Part shown: positions 55,557-63,988 of the stretch, in pieces
Layout: each line of letters begins with the position of its first letter
Numbering within the stretch: position 1 is the first letter of the stretch
Assembly: GCA_964500445.1 (NCBI GenBank)
Contig: CAZCOG010000007.1
Location: forward strand, 104,086-168,085
Direction: 5' to 3'
Length of the DNA stretch: 64,000 nt
Source: Persicitalea sp964500445
GTDB lineage: Bacteria; Bacteroidota; Bacteroidia; Cytophagales; Spirosomataceae
Notes under the pieces: model-generated
The model's database searches: none
Told to the model about the DNA's origin: nothing
Seen by the model: only the letters and a program-made list of their open reading frames with translations
Translations under genes and position numbers: made by a program

Positions 55557-56804
55557 TTATGCTTTGAGGGCGTCCACAATTTTGAGTTTGGACATGCGCA
55601 TGGCGGGAAGTACCCCCGACAGCAGACCGAACACCAGGCAGACCGCGATGCTGGCCGCAAAAACGGGAAAATTGATGGTCAAGTCAGCGTAGGGAATCCA
55701 GCCGCTCTGGTTGATGAGGGCAATAGTCAGCGAGGCCAGTAACAGGGCAAAAAGGCCGCCAATGAAAGTGATGAAAATATTCTCGATAATAAATTGCCAG
55801 AGCAATGCTTTGGCGGGTGCCCCGAACGCTTTCCTTACGCCAATCTCCGAGGCGCGTTCCATGATCCGGCTCACGTTGACATTGACCAGATTGATAGCGG
55901 GCAAGCCCATGATCATCAACATCAGGAATACGATGACCGAGTACACGATGACTTTCCGGCTGTCCTCACCTTCCAGGAAAGTACCCGCAAAATCGTCGAG
56001 GTACTGGTTAGCTGCTATTTTCATGACGTGAAAGGTAAATCCACCATCGGTCTGGGGGAGAGGAATTTTATTGATCCCGCTGGCAAATTCAGCCTGGATA
56101 GCTGGGAGATCCTTTTCGTCTCTGGCCAATACAATGGCCAGAAATCCGCCCCGCATGCCCTTGTTCTGATAGTTGCTTTTGGGCGCGGTATAGGGGAAAT
56201 AGACATCGCCGTAAGTATAGGGCCGCGTGACGGGACTCCCCTTGACTACCCCAATGACCCGGTAGTTAATGGATTCGATGTCAATGTATTTGCCGATCAC
56301 CGAAGCGCCATCGTCTTCAAAGTACTGCCTCCGAAGATCATCTGTAATGACCACCACGTGGTCGCCACTGTTGATGTTTCGTTCGGTATAGGGCTTGCCA
56401 TCCATAAATTCAAAATCAGTAACCCCCCAGAAATCGGCGTCGGTGTACTTGGTGTTGAGTTTGATGCGCTTGCCATTGACATAGGTATTGGCAAAACCGA
56501 AGAGCGACGTGATACTGACCCGCTCGGGCGTTTTGAGGGATTTAGCGTATTTTTTGAGAAACTCGAAACTCATGGGGCCCATATTCCGGCCCTGTTGCGT
56601 GGTATCCTGCTGTACCAGGCGGGTGATATAGAGCGAGCGATTGCGTTTGTTTTCGGGATAATGAGTTCCGAACAAATGGTCGAGAAATGACGTAAGTACC
56701 ATCAGCACGGTCAGCGTCAGTGTGATACCGAACAATGTGATGAACGTATAGAAAGGATGCCGCAGCAGTACTTTCCAAGTAAGTTTGAGGTAGTTTAAGA
56801 GCAT
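55557..56804 (-). CDS. ABC transporter permease, MacB/FtsX type (first permease)
   Basis: 415 residues from ATG 56804 (MLLNYLKLTWKVLLRHPFYTF); the frame extends to a TTG at 56825. Topology is one N-terminal helix, a large periplasmic MacB-PCD domain (about 45-275) and three C-terminal helices, with the FtsX segment ERASEIGVRKAFGAPAKALLWQFIIENI near 315-342. It ends MRMSKLKIVDALKA. It differs in sequence from the permease encoded next, consistent with a heterodimeric pump. It starts 69 bp after the ATPase stop. Confidence 0.93.
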   Translation of the reverse strand: MLLNYLKLTWKVLLRHPFYTFITLFGITLTLTVLMVLTSFLDHLFGTHYPENKRNRSLYITRLVQQDTTQQGRNMGPMSFEFLKKYAKSLKTPERVSITSLFGFANTYVNGKRIKLNTKYTDADFWGVTDFEFMDGKPYTERNINSGDHVVVITDDLRRQYFEDDGASVIGKYIDIESINYRVIGVVKGSPVTRPYTYGDVYFPYTAPKSNYQNKGMRGGFLAIVLARDEKDLPAIQAEFASGINKIPLPQTDGGFTFHVMKIAANQYLDDFAGTFLEGEDSRKVIVYSVIVFLMLMIMGLPAINLVNVNVSRIMERASEIGVRKAFGAPAKALLWQFIIENIFITFIGGLFALLLASLTIALINQSGWIPYADLTINFPVFAASIAVCLVFGLLSGVLPAMRMSKLKIVDALKA

Positions 56805-56873
56805 GGCTTTTTGGGTAGTTGACAATGGACGATGGACCGGTGCGAGCTGGCAGTTTTTGAAGAAATGCCAATT

Positions 56874-57536
56874 TCAAAGTACCTGGGTGCCATCGAAAAG
56901 GCGCACGAGGCGGTGGGTACGCTGGGCCATGGCGTCGTCGTGGGTAACCATCACGATGGTGGCACCGTCGCCGTTCAGATTTTGCAGAATATCCAGGATT
57001 TCATTGCCCATCACACTGTCGAGGTTGCCCGTCGGCTCGTCGGCCAGGATAATTTCGGGACGCCCCACGATGGCGCGGGCGATCGCGACGCGCTGCTTCT
57101 GACCACCCGAAAGTTGCTTGGGAAAATGCTTCATGCGGTTGCTCAATCCCACTTTTTCCAGCGCTTCCTGCGCCAGTTCGCGGCGTACTTTGGCAGAGGT
57201 CTTGCGGTAGAGCAGGGGGATCTCCACGTTATCCAGCACAGAGAGGTCGTTAATCAGGTGGAAACTCTGGAAAATAAAGCCCAGTTTCTCGTTCCGAAGT
57301 TGCGCAAGTTCCTTATCCCGGTAGTTTATTACCCGGCTGCCATCGATGGAAATTTCCCCACCCGAAGGCTCATCCAGCAGTCCCATGATGTTGAGTAGGG
57401 TACTTTTCCCGCAGCCGGAAGGACCCATCACGGAGATAAATTCGCCCTTTTCGACATGGAGATTGATGTTGTTAAGCGCCAGCGTTTCAACGGAACTGGT
57501 GCGGTAGGTTTTGTCGATGTTCGTTAATTGTAACAC
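56874..57536 (-). CDS. ABC transporter ATP-binding protein, MacB/LolD type
   Basis: 220 residues from GTG 57536 (MLQLTNIDKTYRTSS, typical family start); an in-frame TTG at 57596 would add 20 residues unlike the family. Walker A GPSGCGKS (38-45), Q loop in FIFQSFHLINDL, signature LSGGQKQR, Walker B IILADEPTGNLD and the switch His in MVTHD are all present. It powers the two permeases. The gene lies between the TolC gene (108 bp upstream) and the permeases (69 bp downstream) in the efflux operon. Confidence 0.95.
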   Translation of the reverse strand: MLQLTNIDKTYRTSSVETLALNNINLHVEKGEFISVMGPSGCGKSTLLNIMGLLDEPSGGEISIDGSRVINYRDKELAQLRNEKLGFIFQSFHLINDLSVLDNVEIPLLYRKTSAKVRRELAQEALEKVGLSNRMKHFPKQLSGGQKQRVAIARAIVGRPEIILADEPTGNLDSVMGNEILDILQNLNGDGATIVMVTHDDAMAQRTHRLVRLFDGTQVL

Positions 57537-57644
57537 GGCTAATTGTGGGTATGAGTATTTAATGTTTTGGTTTGAGAAGATAATATTGAATTTCAAATTT
57601 GTTACTTGAATCTTTCAGCATCCTGACTTTTTCTTTTTCTCCTT

Positions 57645-59156
57645 TCATCCATCCTGCGTTTCTCCTAGTTTAATCCCTTTTTCAAAATCAAACAGCGTCA
57701 GCAGTCGCAAGCTGTAATAGGCTTCCCAATAGCTCCTCAGTGCCAGAATATAATCCCGGCGGGCGCGGTCCTTTTCCTGGGTAGCGATGCCGAGATCGGT
57801 GACGCTGAGGTTGCCGAGGATGAAACGATCCTGGGCAATCTGGTACCGGCTGGCAGCAATGCCGTCGGTAAGTTTGGTGAGCTTCACCTGTTTTTGCAGC
57901 ATTTGCAATAAGGTTACCTGGGTAAAAATCTCCTGCTCGAAGGTAAGGCGATCCTGCTCCACCGACTGCTGGGCAAATTCCTGGTTGGCCTTCGCAATTT
58001 CGGTGCGGGCTTTGTTGCGCCCCCAGGTCAGGATAGGCAGCGTGAATTGCAACTGAACAAACTGCCGGTCCTGCGGATCGACGTAGATATCGCCAGGTCG
58101 GGCACCCTGATTGGAAAGGCCGAAGGTAGCTTCCAGCGAAGCATTCAGACCATTTTCCTGGCGAGCGCGCTGTGATTCCCGCTCGGCCTCCAACAGTCGG
58201 CGGCGGTAGCCGATGGCGTCGGCGCGGTTGGCGAAGGCTTCGTCCAGCGCGCGTTGCGGGTCAATTTCAAAAGTCCCGTTTTCCTGGGGTATTTCCAATT
58301 CGAGTTCGCGCTCGTCGCGCGAGCTGAGGAACATTTTCAGCCGTAACGTTGCCACTGCTGCTGCCTGCTCGGCGGCAGCAAGGTCTTTCTGGGCGGTCAG
58401 AACGCCTATTTGTAGTTGGAGCAGGTCGTTCTGAGAAATCTTTCCCAAATCCAGCTTATGCAGCGCAATCTGGTAGAGGGTATCATTGTTGCTCCGGTTT
58501 TTTTCGGCGATCTGGAGGTTGACCTGCGCGATCAGTAAATCAAAGTACAGCCCCGTGGCGTTGAGCGCAACCCCTTCGAGATCGGCCAGGTACTGCTGAT
58601 TGCTCTCCTGAAATTTTAAGGGTTCGATCTGCCGCTCCCACTTCATGGCGTTGAACCGGAAGAGTGGTTGCATGATACCCACCGCAAAAGGAATCCCATT
58701 GTAGCGCGTATTGTCGCGGGCAAAATCGTCAAAACGCTGGATTTGTTGTTGGACGAAAACAGTCCCCCCCGTGAGAGCGATGTTCTGGCTAAGGGCGAGA
58801 TTTAGCGAGGAGTTGTTGTTCGCTACCGACTGGAAAGCCACCGTACCATCGGGCTGCACGACCTCCACGAAAGAGCGGGTAAAACCCGGCAAAGTACCAT
58901 TCAGGCTGAGTTGCGGTTTGTAGTTAGCGACAAACGAGCGGTACTGCCAGAAGTTCGTTTTCTTCTGAGTAGCGGCCTGCTTGCTGGCCAGTGATTGGTT
59001 ACGAGCCAGGACAACTACCTCTTCCAACGTATAATGCTGATTTTGACCAAAAGCCTGAATGGAGCAAAAGCCAAGAAGTACCCAAACCAGAGTCGGGAAA
59101 AACCCTAAGTACCTGGTACTTACTGATCGGATATTGAAAGTCATGTTTGCGCTCAT
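57645..59156 (-). CDS. TolC family outer membrane efflux protein (efflux operon)
   Basis: 503 residues from ATG 59156, whose first bases overlap the adaptor stop by 4 bp (ATGA); ATG 59144 is an alternative. Signal peptide (LVWVLLGFCSIQAFGQ), then HYTLEEVVVLARNQSLASKQA (first efflux repeat) and a second repeat from about 300 (IDPQRALDEAFANRADAIGYRRRLLEA). Coiled-coil tunnel helices include LHKLDLGKISQNDLLQLQI and QDRFILGNLSVTDLGIATQEKDRARRDYILALRSYWEAYYSLRLLTLFD. It provides the outer-membrane duct for the MacAB-like pump encoded with it. Confidence 0.94.
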   Translation of the reverse strand: MSANMTFNIRSVSTRYLGFFPTLVWVLLGFCSIQAFGQNQHYTLEEVVVLARNQSLASKQAATQKKTNFWQYRSFVANYKPQLSLNGTLPGFTRSFVEVVQPDGTVAFQSVANNNSSLNLALSQNIALTGGTVFVQQQIQRFDDFARDNTRYNGIPFAVGIMQPLFRFNAMKWERQIEPLKFQESNQQYLADLEGVALNATGLYFDLLIAQVNLQIAEKNRSNNDTLYQIALHKLDLGKISQNDLLQLQIGVLTAQKDLAAAEQAAAVATLRLKMFLSSRDERELELEIPQENGTFEIDPQRALDEAFANRADAIGYRRRLLEAERESQRARQENGLNASLEATFGLSNQGARPGDIYVDPQDRQFVQLQFTLPILTWGRNKARTEIAKANQEFAQQSVEQDRLTFEQEIFTQVTLLQMLQKQVKLTKLTDGIAASRYQIAQDRFILGNLSVTDLGIATQEKDRARRDYILALRSYWEAYYSLRLLTLFDFEKGIKLGETQDG

Positions 59157-60400
59157 TTCTTTATCATGATTTCTTCCAGGTGCTCGTAATCATTCATGTC
59201 CGTAAGAACTACTTTATCTCCGGCCGTAAGTCCGCTTTTAATCTCCACAAAATCGAAGTTCGACAAACCTACTTCCACTTCCTGGCGGCGGGCCGTGGTG
59301 CCATCAAGTACATAGACGTACTGTTTGCGCTTGCCATTGAAAGTCGGGCCGTTGGCGACCCGCAGGGTGTTGGTACTTCGGTTGGTCACGAGGTAGAGTT
59401 CTACCTTCATATTGGGCCGCAGCATTTCCGATTGGGCGTTGTCCAGTTGGACCGTGAAGTTCACTACGCCATCTTTTACGGCTGGCTTTACCTGGGTGAT
59501 CATACCGCGAAGGGTAGAGTCATTCACTTTGACGATCACCGGAAGCCCGGCTTTCACCTGCTCGGCGTACACGTCGGAGCACGAGCCTTCAACCCGGAAA
59601 CTACCCAAGTCGGCCACTTTGGCCAGCATTTCGCCTTCGTTCACGGAGGAGCCGATGTTTTCGTTGACCCAGGTAAGTACCCCTTTGCGGTCGGCGACGA
59701 TGTCGGCCATGCGAAGTTTATGCTGCAGTTCTTTCAAGTTTTTACTTTCGATTTGCGCGCCCAACTCCGTTTCACGCAGACTGGCCCCCATTGATTTGCG
59801 GTTGTAGGCAAGATCATTTTCCAGTTGTTGTTTTTCCAGTTGCGCTATTTTCAGGGCGTTTTCGGCGCGGGTGATGTCTTCGGTGGTACCGCCGCCGACT
59901 TTGGCCAGCCGCCGGGCATCGTCCAGATCGGCTTTCAGCTTGTTGATATTGAGGAGTTTGATCTTGTCGCTGATCTCGGCGTCGTACAAGTTTTTGTCCA
60001 GCCGCATGCGCAGTTGATCGATGCTGTTTTTCTTTAAAGCCAGCTGATCCTCGTAGCGTTCAAATTCGATTTGGGTCAGCGATTTGTCCAGATCGACGAT
60101 AGCCTGACCCGGTTCGACCCTGGTACCTGGCGTCAGAAGTACTTTGCGGATGGTCGCCCGGATGGGACTGGTGATAATCTGTTCGTAGGCCGGGATTACC
60201 TCGCCCGTGGCGTCCAGTGTGTTTTCGACGTCCCCTTTTTCTACCGTTCCTACTCTGATCCGCGACGCCTCGATGGAACTACTGATGGATTTTTTGAAGA
60301 AAAATACCAAAGCCGCCAGCAGTAGTACAGCGCCTATACCCATGGCCCATTTTCGGTTACGGGATTTGTTGATTTGGTCGGCAGGTAGTTCGCGATCCAT
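59153..60400 (-). CDS. HlyD/MacA-type efflux periplasmic adaptor (efflux operon)
   Basis: 415 residues. A cytoplasmic tail and one membrane helix (RKWAMGIGAVLLLAALVFFF, about 16-35) precede a barrel-sandwich and lipoyl half (IRATIRKVLLTPGTRVEPGQAIVDLDKS). A long coiled-coil hairpin (about 110-230) and a second lipoyl half (ADIVADRKGVLTWVNENIGSSVNEGEMLAKVADLG) follow, with a C-terminal beta-barrel and membrane-proximal domain (GLTAGDKVVLTDMNDYEHLEEIMIKK). It bridges the ABC permeases and TolC. It is the first gene of the seven-gene minus-strand unit that ends with the two-component system, so regulation of the whole unit probably starts in 60401-60510. Confidence 0.94.
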   Translation of the reverse strand: MDRELPADQINKSRNRKWAMGIGAVLLLAALVFFFKKSISSSIEASRIRVGTVEKGDVENTLDATGEVIPAYEQIITSPIRATIRKVLLTPGTRVEPGQAIVDLDKSLTQIEFERYEDQLALKKNSIDQLRMRLDKNLYDAEISDKIKLLNINKLKADLDDARRLAKVGGGTTEDITRAENALKIAQLEKQQLENDLAYNRKSMGASLRETELGAQIESKNLKELQHKLRMADIVADRKGVLTWVNENIGSSVNEGEMLAKVADLGSFRVEGSCSDVYAEQVKAGLPVIVKVNDSTLRGMITQVKPAVKDGVVNFTVQLDNAQSEMLRPNMKVELYLVTNRSTNTLRVANGPTFNGKRKQYVYVLDGTTARRQEVEVGLSNFDFVEIKSGLTAGDKVVLTDMNDYEHLEEIMIKK

Positions 60401-60510
60401 TTAACGTGATTGTTTGAGAGATTTTCATGGCTAATTGCTCTCAACTAATCACAACATTATGCCATTGGGTAAGTGGCTGAAATTTAGATTTTTATAAAAA
60501 AATGAAAGAA

Positions 60511-60540
60511 AAAAAGTCGTGCGATATCGCACGACTTGTG
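60511..60540 (-). terminator. Intrinsic terminator after the RidA-like gene
   Basis: AAGTCGTGCG (60515-60524) pairs perfectly with CGCACGACTT (60529-60538) around an ATAT loop. On the minus strand a run of T follows, so this terminates the RidA-like transcript (stop at 60566) before the efflux operon start at 60400. Confidence 0.88.
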
Positions 60541-60565
60541 TCAAAACGAACGGTAGGGAACCTGA

Positions 60566-61021
60566 TTAGATATACGCGATGCAGTCGATCTCGATCAGTG
60601 ATCCGCCCGGAATGCCCCCGGCCGCGGCTACGGTGGTGCGGCAAGGCGGCTTGTCGCCGAAGCGTCCCTGGTAAGCTTCGTTCATCGCTTTGTAATCATC
60701 GAGGTTATTCAGCAAAACAGTTGCTTTCAGTACTTTGTCCATCGACGAACCCGCTTTGATCAATTCCTTTTCCAGTTCATCCAATACGTGCCTGGTGTGG
60801 GCCGTAATGTCGCCTTCGATGCGGGCTATTTTGCCCGCCACAAACACCATATTATTGAATTTCGTGTGACTGGAATAGATGGGTACGCCCTTATTCAAAA
60901 CTACCTCGCCCACCTCTTTTTGGTGGAGCGTTGGTTCCGATTTGGCCACGGCACCTATGCCGATGGTCCCGGCCACGGAGGCGAAAAGTTTTTTGATGGT
61001 CGATCTGCGCTGAAATTTCAT
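60566..61021 (-). CDS. RidA family protein with an N-terminal export signal
   Basis: 151 residues. The N-terminus MKFQRRSTIKKLFASVAGTIGIGA has a twin-arginine motif (RRSTIKK) before a hydrophobic stretch, so Tat-type export is likely. The RidA domain (about 35-151) keeps the substrate-binding arginine (Arg128 in CRTTV) and the acidic residue (Glu144 in LIEIDCIAY) used by enamine/imine deaminases. Ordinary RidA is a cytoplasmic protein of about 130 residues that hydrolyzes reactive enamines from PLP enzymes. An exported version must act on another substrate or serve another role. It is monocistronic, with a strong terminator after it. Confidence 0.88.
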   Translation of the reverse strand: MKFQRRSTIKKLFASVAGTIGIGAVAKSEPTLHQKEVGEVVLNKGVPIYSSHTKFNNMVFVAGKIARIEGDITAHTRHVLDELEKELIKAGSSMDKVLKATVLLNNLDDYKAMNEAYQGRFGDKPPCRTTVAAAGGIPGGSLIEIDCIAYI

Positions 61022-61153
61022 TGTTCGCTTGTCTGGAATAGTTATAAGTGGCGGTAGCTAATTCTCGGTTAAGGTAAATTTGGCGAAGTTGACAAACAAA
61101 CGAACGGCAAAATAAATTATACGTACCTTGGTTAATTGGCTTATTCGTAAGGA

Positions 61154-61633
61154 TTATTCTTTCAATTTTTTCAGTATAAAATTCGCCGTGGCATTAATCG
61201 TCTGGGAGATGATGTCATCCGGCTCCCCATCGAAAACCCACCGCTTGCTGAACGCTTTATCCAAAATAAAGCCGTGAACAAACATGGTCCCTACCGGCTT
61301 TTCGGGTGTTTCGCTGCCGCCGGGCGAGGCTAGTCCGGTGACCGCGATCATAATATCTGCCGGAATCAATTCTTTGAGCCGCTCGGCCAATAGTTGCGTC
61401 ACTTCCGGCGACTCGGCGGTATACTGCTCAATGGCTTCCCGGGGTACTTTCAACAGATTTGTTTTCACGCTTTTGTCGTAACATACGATGCTGCCGAGCA
61501 CGCCATCCCCGCATTCTGGTACCCTGGTAAACTCGTCGATGAAGCGTCCGGTAGTGGCACTTTCGGCAAAGGAAACAGTCAGGTTCCGTTCCTTCATGTA
61601 ATGGGCAAGTTCTATAACGTCGTGAGATGGCAT
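61154..61633 (-). CDS. CinA family protein, stand-alone C-terminal domain (nicotinamide-nucleotide amidase-like)
   Basis: 159 residues, the length of a single CinA C-terminal domain without the N-terminal molybdopterin-binding half. Signatures are LTVSFAESATTGRF (usual form AESCTGG), VLGSIVCYDKSVKTNLLKV, TAESPEVTQLLAERLKE, IAVTGLASPGGSETPEKPVGTMFVHG and a C-terminal helix. Such proteins deamidate nicotinamide mononucleotide in NAD recycling. The signature here reads AESATTGR, without the usual Cys and with TG-R instead of TGG, so activity should not be assumed. It is divergent from the DPP-IV gene 51 bp away. Confidence 0.85.
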   Translation of the reverse strand: MPSHDVIELAHYMKERNLTVSFAESATTGRFIDEFTRVPECGDGVLGSIVCYDKSVKTNLLKVPREAIEQYTAESPEVTQLLAERLKELIPADIMIAVTGLASPGGSETPEKPVGTMFVHGFILDKAFSKRWVFDGEPDDIISQTINATANFILKKLKE

Positions 61634-61684
61634 GGGATACGGATTTTAGTTAATTTGGGCTTTTTATAAAAAACTTTGCCAGTA

Positions 61685-63898
61685 ATGAAAAAACCGATTT
61701 TCCTCTTTTTTCTCTTGATCACGACCCTCGCTCACGCCCAGCAACGCGCCATTACGCTGGAAGAAATTTATGGCACAAAGTCCAATACTTTCACCGCCAA
61801 AACCGTCACCGGCGTCAACTGGATGAAGCTGGGCGGTTCCTATACTTCCCTGCAACCGGGCAGGGTTGTTAAATACAGTATCGACACGGGCGAGGCCGTC
61901 GAAACGCTCTTCGACCAAAGTACCGCTACCGTGGCGGGAGGTACTGACAAAATCACCATCGAAGGCTATCAGCTCAGTCCCGATGAGCAAAAACTACTCC
62001 TGACTACCGAGGAAGAACCCATCTACCGCCGAAGTACCAAAGCCGAGTACTTCGTTTATGATTTGGGGGCAAAATCGCTGGTCAAACTTTCAAAAAACGG
62101 GAAACAGCAGTACGCCACTTTTTCGCCCGACGGTACCAAAGTAGCTTTCGTCCGCGAGAACAATCTATATGTGACCGACCTGGCCACCCAAACCGAAACC
62201 GCGATCACGACCGATGGCAAGTTCAACGAGATCATCAACGGCGGGGCCGATTGGGTATACGAAGAAGAATTTTCGCTGTCGAAAGCCTTTGCCTGGTCGC
62301 CCGACGGGCAGCGCATTGCTTTCTGGCGCTTCGACGAAAGCGCGGTGCCGGAGTACAATATGCAGGTGTGGAAAGGACTTTATCCGCAGGATTACAAATT
62401 CAAGTACCCCAAAGCTGGGGAAGCCAACGCCACGGTGCAGATTCTGGTGTACGCATTGGCCGACCAGAAAACGACCAAAATGGACATTGGGCCCGAAGTG
62501 GATCAGTACATTCCTCGAATCGAGTGGACCAAAAATCCCAATTTGCTCTCGATCCGGCGCATGAACCGTCTGCAAAACCGTCTCGATCTGCTGCACGCCG
62601 ACGCTACGACCGGACAAACTACCCTGATTCTGACCGAGGAAGCCGACACCTACGTGGACCTGATCTTTACCGACGATCTGACCTACCTGGCCAACGGAGA
62701 GGAATTCATCTTTTCCAGCGAGCGCAGCGGCTTCAAGCACCTGTACCTCTACAACATGGACGGTACCCTCGACCGCCAGCTGACCTCCGGTGGCTGGGAA
62801 GTGGCCGAGTTCCTGGGTATCGACGAAACTACCCAAACCATTTACTACACTTCTACCGATGTCTCGCCGCTGGAACGTCACCTGTATCGGCAGGACATCA
62901 GCGCGCCGAAGCGCCGCCGACGGCGGTACCAGGCCCCGGTCCCGGTGCGGATGTCTGATAAGCGCGGGATCAACCGCATTCTGCTTAGTCCTGACTATAA
63001 GTACTACCTCGAATACAACAGCTCGGCGCAGTCCGTGCCGACGGTGACGCTGCGGCAGGCTCCCGCGGCCACGGTGGTCAGGACGCTGGAGACGAATCAG
63101 GATCTTTTTCAGAAACTTGCCGAGTACCGCACCGTGAAGCCGGAATTCTTTCAGTTTACGACTTCCGAAAGCGTGTCGCTGAATGGCTGGATGATCAAGC
63201 CCGCCAATCTCGACCCGGCCAAAAAGTACCCCGTGCTGATGTTTGTGTACGGCGGACCGGGTTCGCAGACGGTCGTGGATAGTTGGGAAAGTCGTGATTA
63301 CCTCTGGCACCAGACCCTGGCCGACAAGGGCTACATCGTCGTGTCCATCGACAACCGGGGCACCGGGGCGCGGGGTAAGGAATTCCGCACGGCGACCTAC
63401 GCGCAACTCGGCAAGCTCGAAACGCAGGATCAAATCGAGGGCGCGAAGTACCTCGGCACGCTGCCTTACGTGGATAAAGACCGCATTGGGATTTGGGGAT
63501 GGAGCTACGGAGGCTACATGACCTCGCTCTGCATGACCGTCGGGGCCGACTACTTCAAGGCGGGCATCGCCGTGGCGCCCGTCACGACCTGGCGCTTTTA
63601 CGATACCATCTACACCGAGCGCTACCTCAAACGCCCGCAGGACAACCCATCCGGCTACGATGATAACTCACCGCTCACCCACGCCGCCCAACTCAAAGGC
63701 AAGTTCCTGCTCATCCACGGCACGGGCGACGACAATGTGCATTTCCAGAATTCGGTTGAGTTTGTGGACGCGCTGGTGGAGGCCAACCGCGACTTTGAAA
63801 CCTTTTACTACCCCAACCGCGCCCACGCGCTGCGCGGCGGCAACACTCGGTACCATTTGTACCGGATGATGACGAAGTTTTTGGAGGAGAATTTGTAG
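61685..63898 (+). CDS. S9 family serine peptidase, dipeptidyl peptidase IV type
   Basis: 737 residues from ATG 61685 (an in-frame TTG at 61676 precedes it). Signal peptide MKKPIFLFFLLITTLAHAQ. The N-terminal DPP-IV beta-propeller contains the Glu-Glu motif DWVYEEEF that anchors the substrate N-terminus. The C-terminal alpha/beta hydrolase has catalytic Ser607 in GWSYGGYM, Asp682 or Asp683 in GTGDDNVHF and His714 in RAHAL, spaced as in the family. It releases X-Pro or X-Ala dipeptides in the periplasm, for peptide use. Its GC content is visibly higher toward the 3' end than its neighbours. It is a single gene. Confidence 0.95.
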   Translation: MKKPIFLFFLLITTLAHAQQRAITLEEIYGTKSNTFTAKTVTGVNWMKLGGSYTSLQPGRVVKYSIDTGEAVETLFDQSTATVAGGTDKITIEGYQLSPDEQKLLLTTEEEPIYRRSTKAEYFVYDLGAKSLVKLSKNGKQQYATFSPDGTKVAFVRENNLYVTDLATQTETAITTDGKFNEIINGGADWVYEEEFSLSKAFAWSPDGQRIAFWRFDESAVPEYNMQVWKGLYPQDYKFKYPKAGEANATVQILVYALADQKTTKMDIGPEVDQYIPRIEWTKNPNLLSIRRMNRLQNRLDLLHADATTGQTTLILTEEADTYVDLIFTDDLTYLANGEEFIFSSERSGFKHLYLYNMDGTLDRQLTSGGWEVAEFLGIDETTQTIYYTSTDVSPLERHLYRQDISAPKRRRRRYQAPVPVRMSDKRGINRILLSPDYKYYLEYNSSAQSVPTVTLRQAPAATVVRTLETNQDLFQKLAEYRTVKPEFFQFTTSESVSLNGWMIKPANLDPAKKYPVLMFVYGGPGSQTVVDSWESRDYLWHQTLADKGYIVVSIDNRGTGARGKEFRTATYAQLGKLETQDQIEGAKYLGTLPYVDKDRIGIWGWSYGGYMTSLCMTVGADYFKAGIAVAPVTTWRFYDTIYTERYLKRPQDNPSGYDDNSPLTHAAQLKGKFLLIHGTGDDNVHFQNSVEFVDALVEANRDFETFYYPNRAHALRGGNTRYHLYRMMTKFLEENL

Positions 63899-63988
63899 GT
63901 TTAGGGGTAGATGGAGTATGAATAAACAGCACAGTCATTTGCTGAACGATTATTTTCAAATTAATTGTAAATACAAAAACTAAATAAT

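Noticed and set aside
55794..56690. 298-codon plus-strand frame opposite the first permease
   Set aside because: Antisense to a permease with intact FtsX motifs; no domain, no leader.
60449..60466. Possible sigma-54 promoter (TGGCAT-like) upstream of the efflux operon
   Set aside because: The GG element is present but the GC element is not at the required spacing. Sigma-54 promoters do not tolerate that, so I do not call it.
60515..60538. Palindrome read as an operator for the efflux operon
   Set aside because: A T-run follows it on the minus strand immediately past the RidA-like gene, so terminator is the simpler reading.
62165..63433. 422-codon open frame antisense to the DPP-IV gene
   Set aside because: The DPP-IV frame has complete catalytic motifs. 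The antisense frame is low in hydrophobic structure and rich in His/Arg/Gly typical of complement reading.
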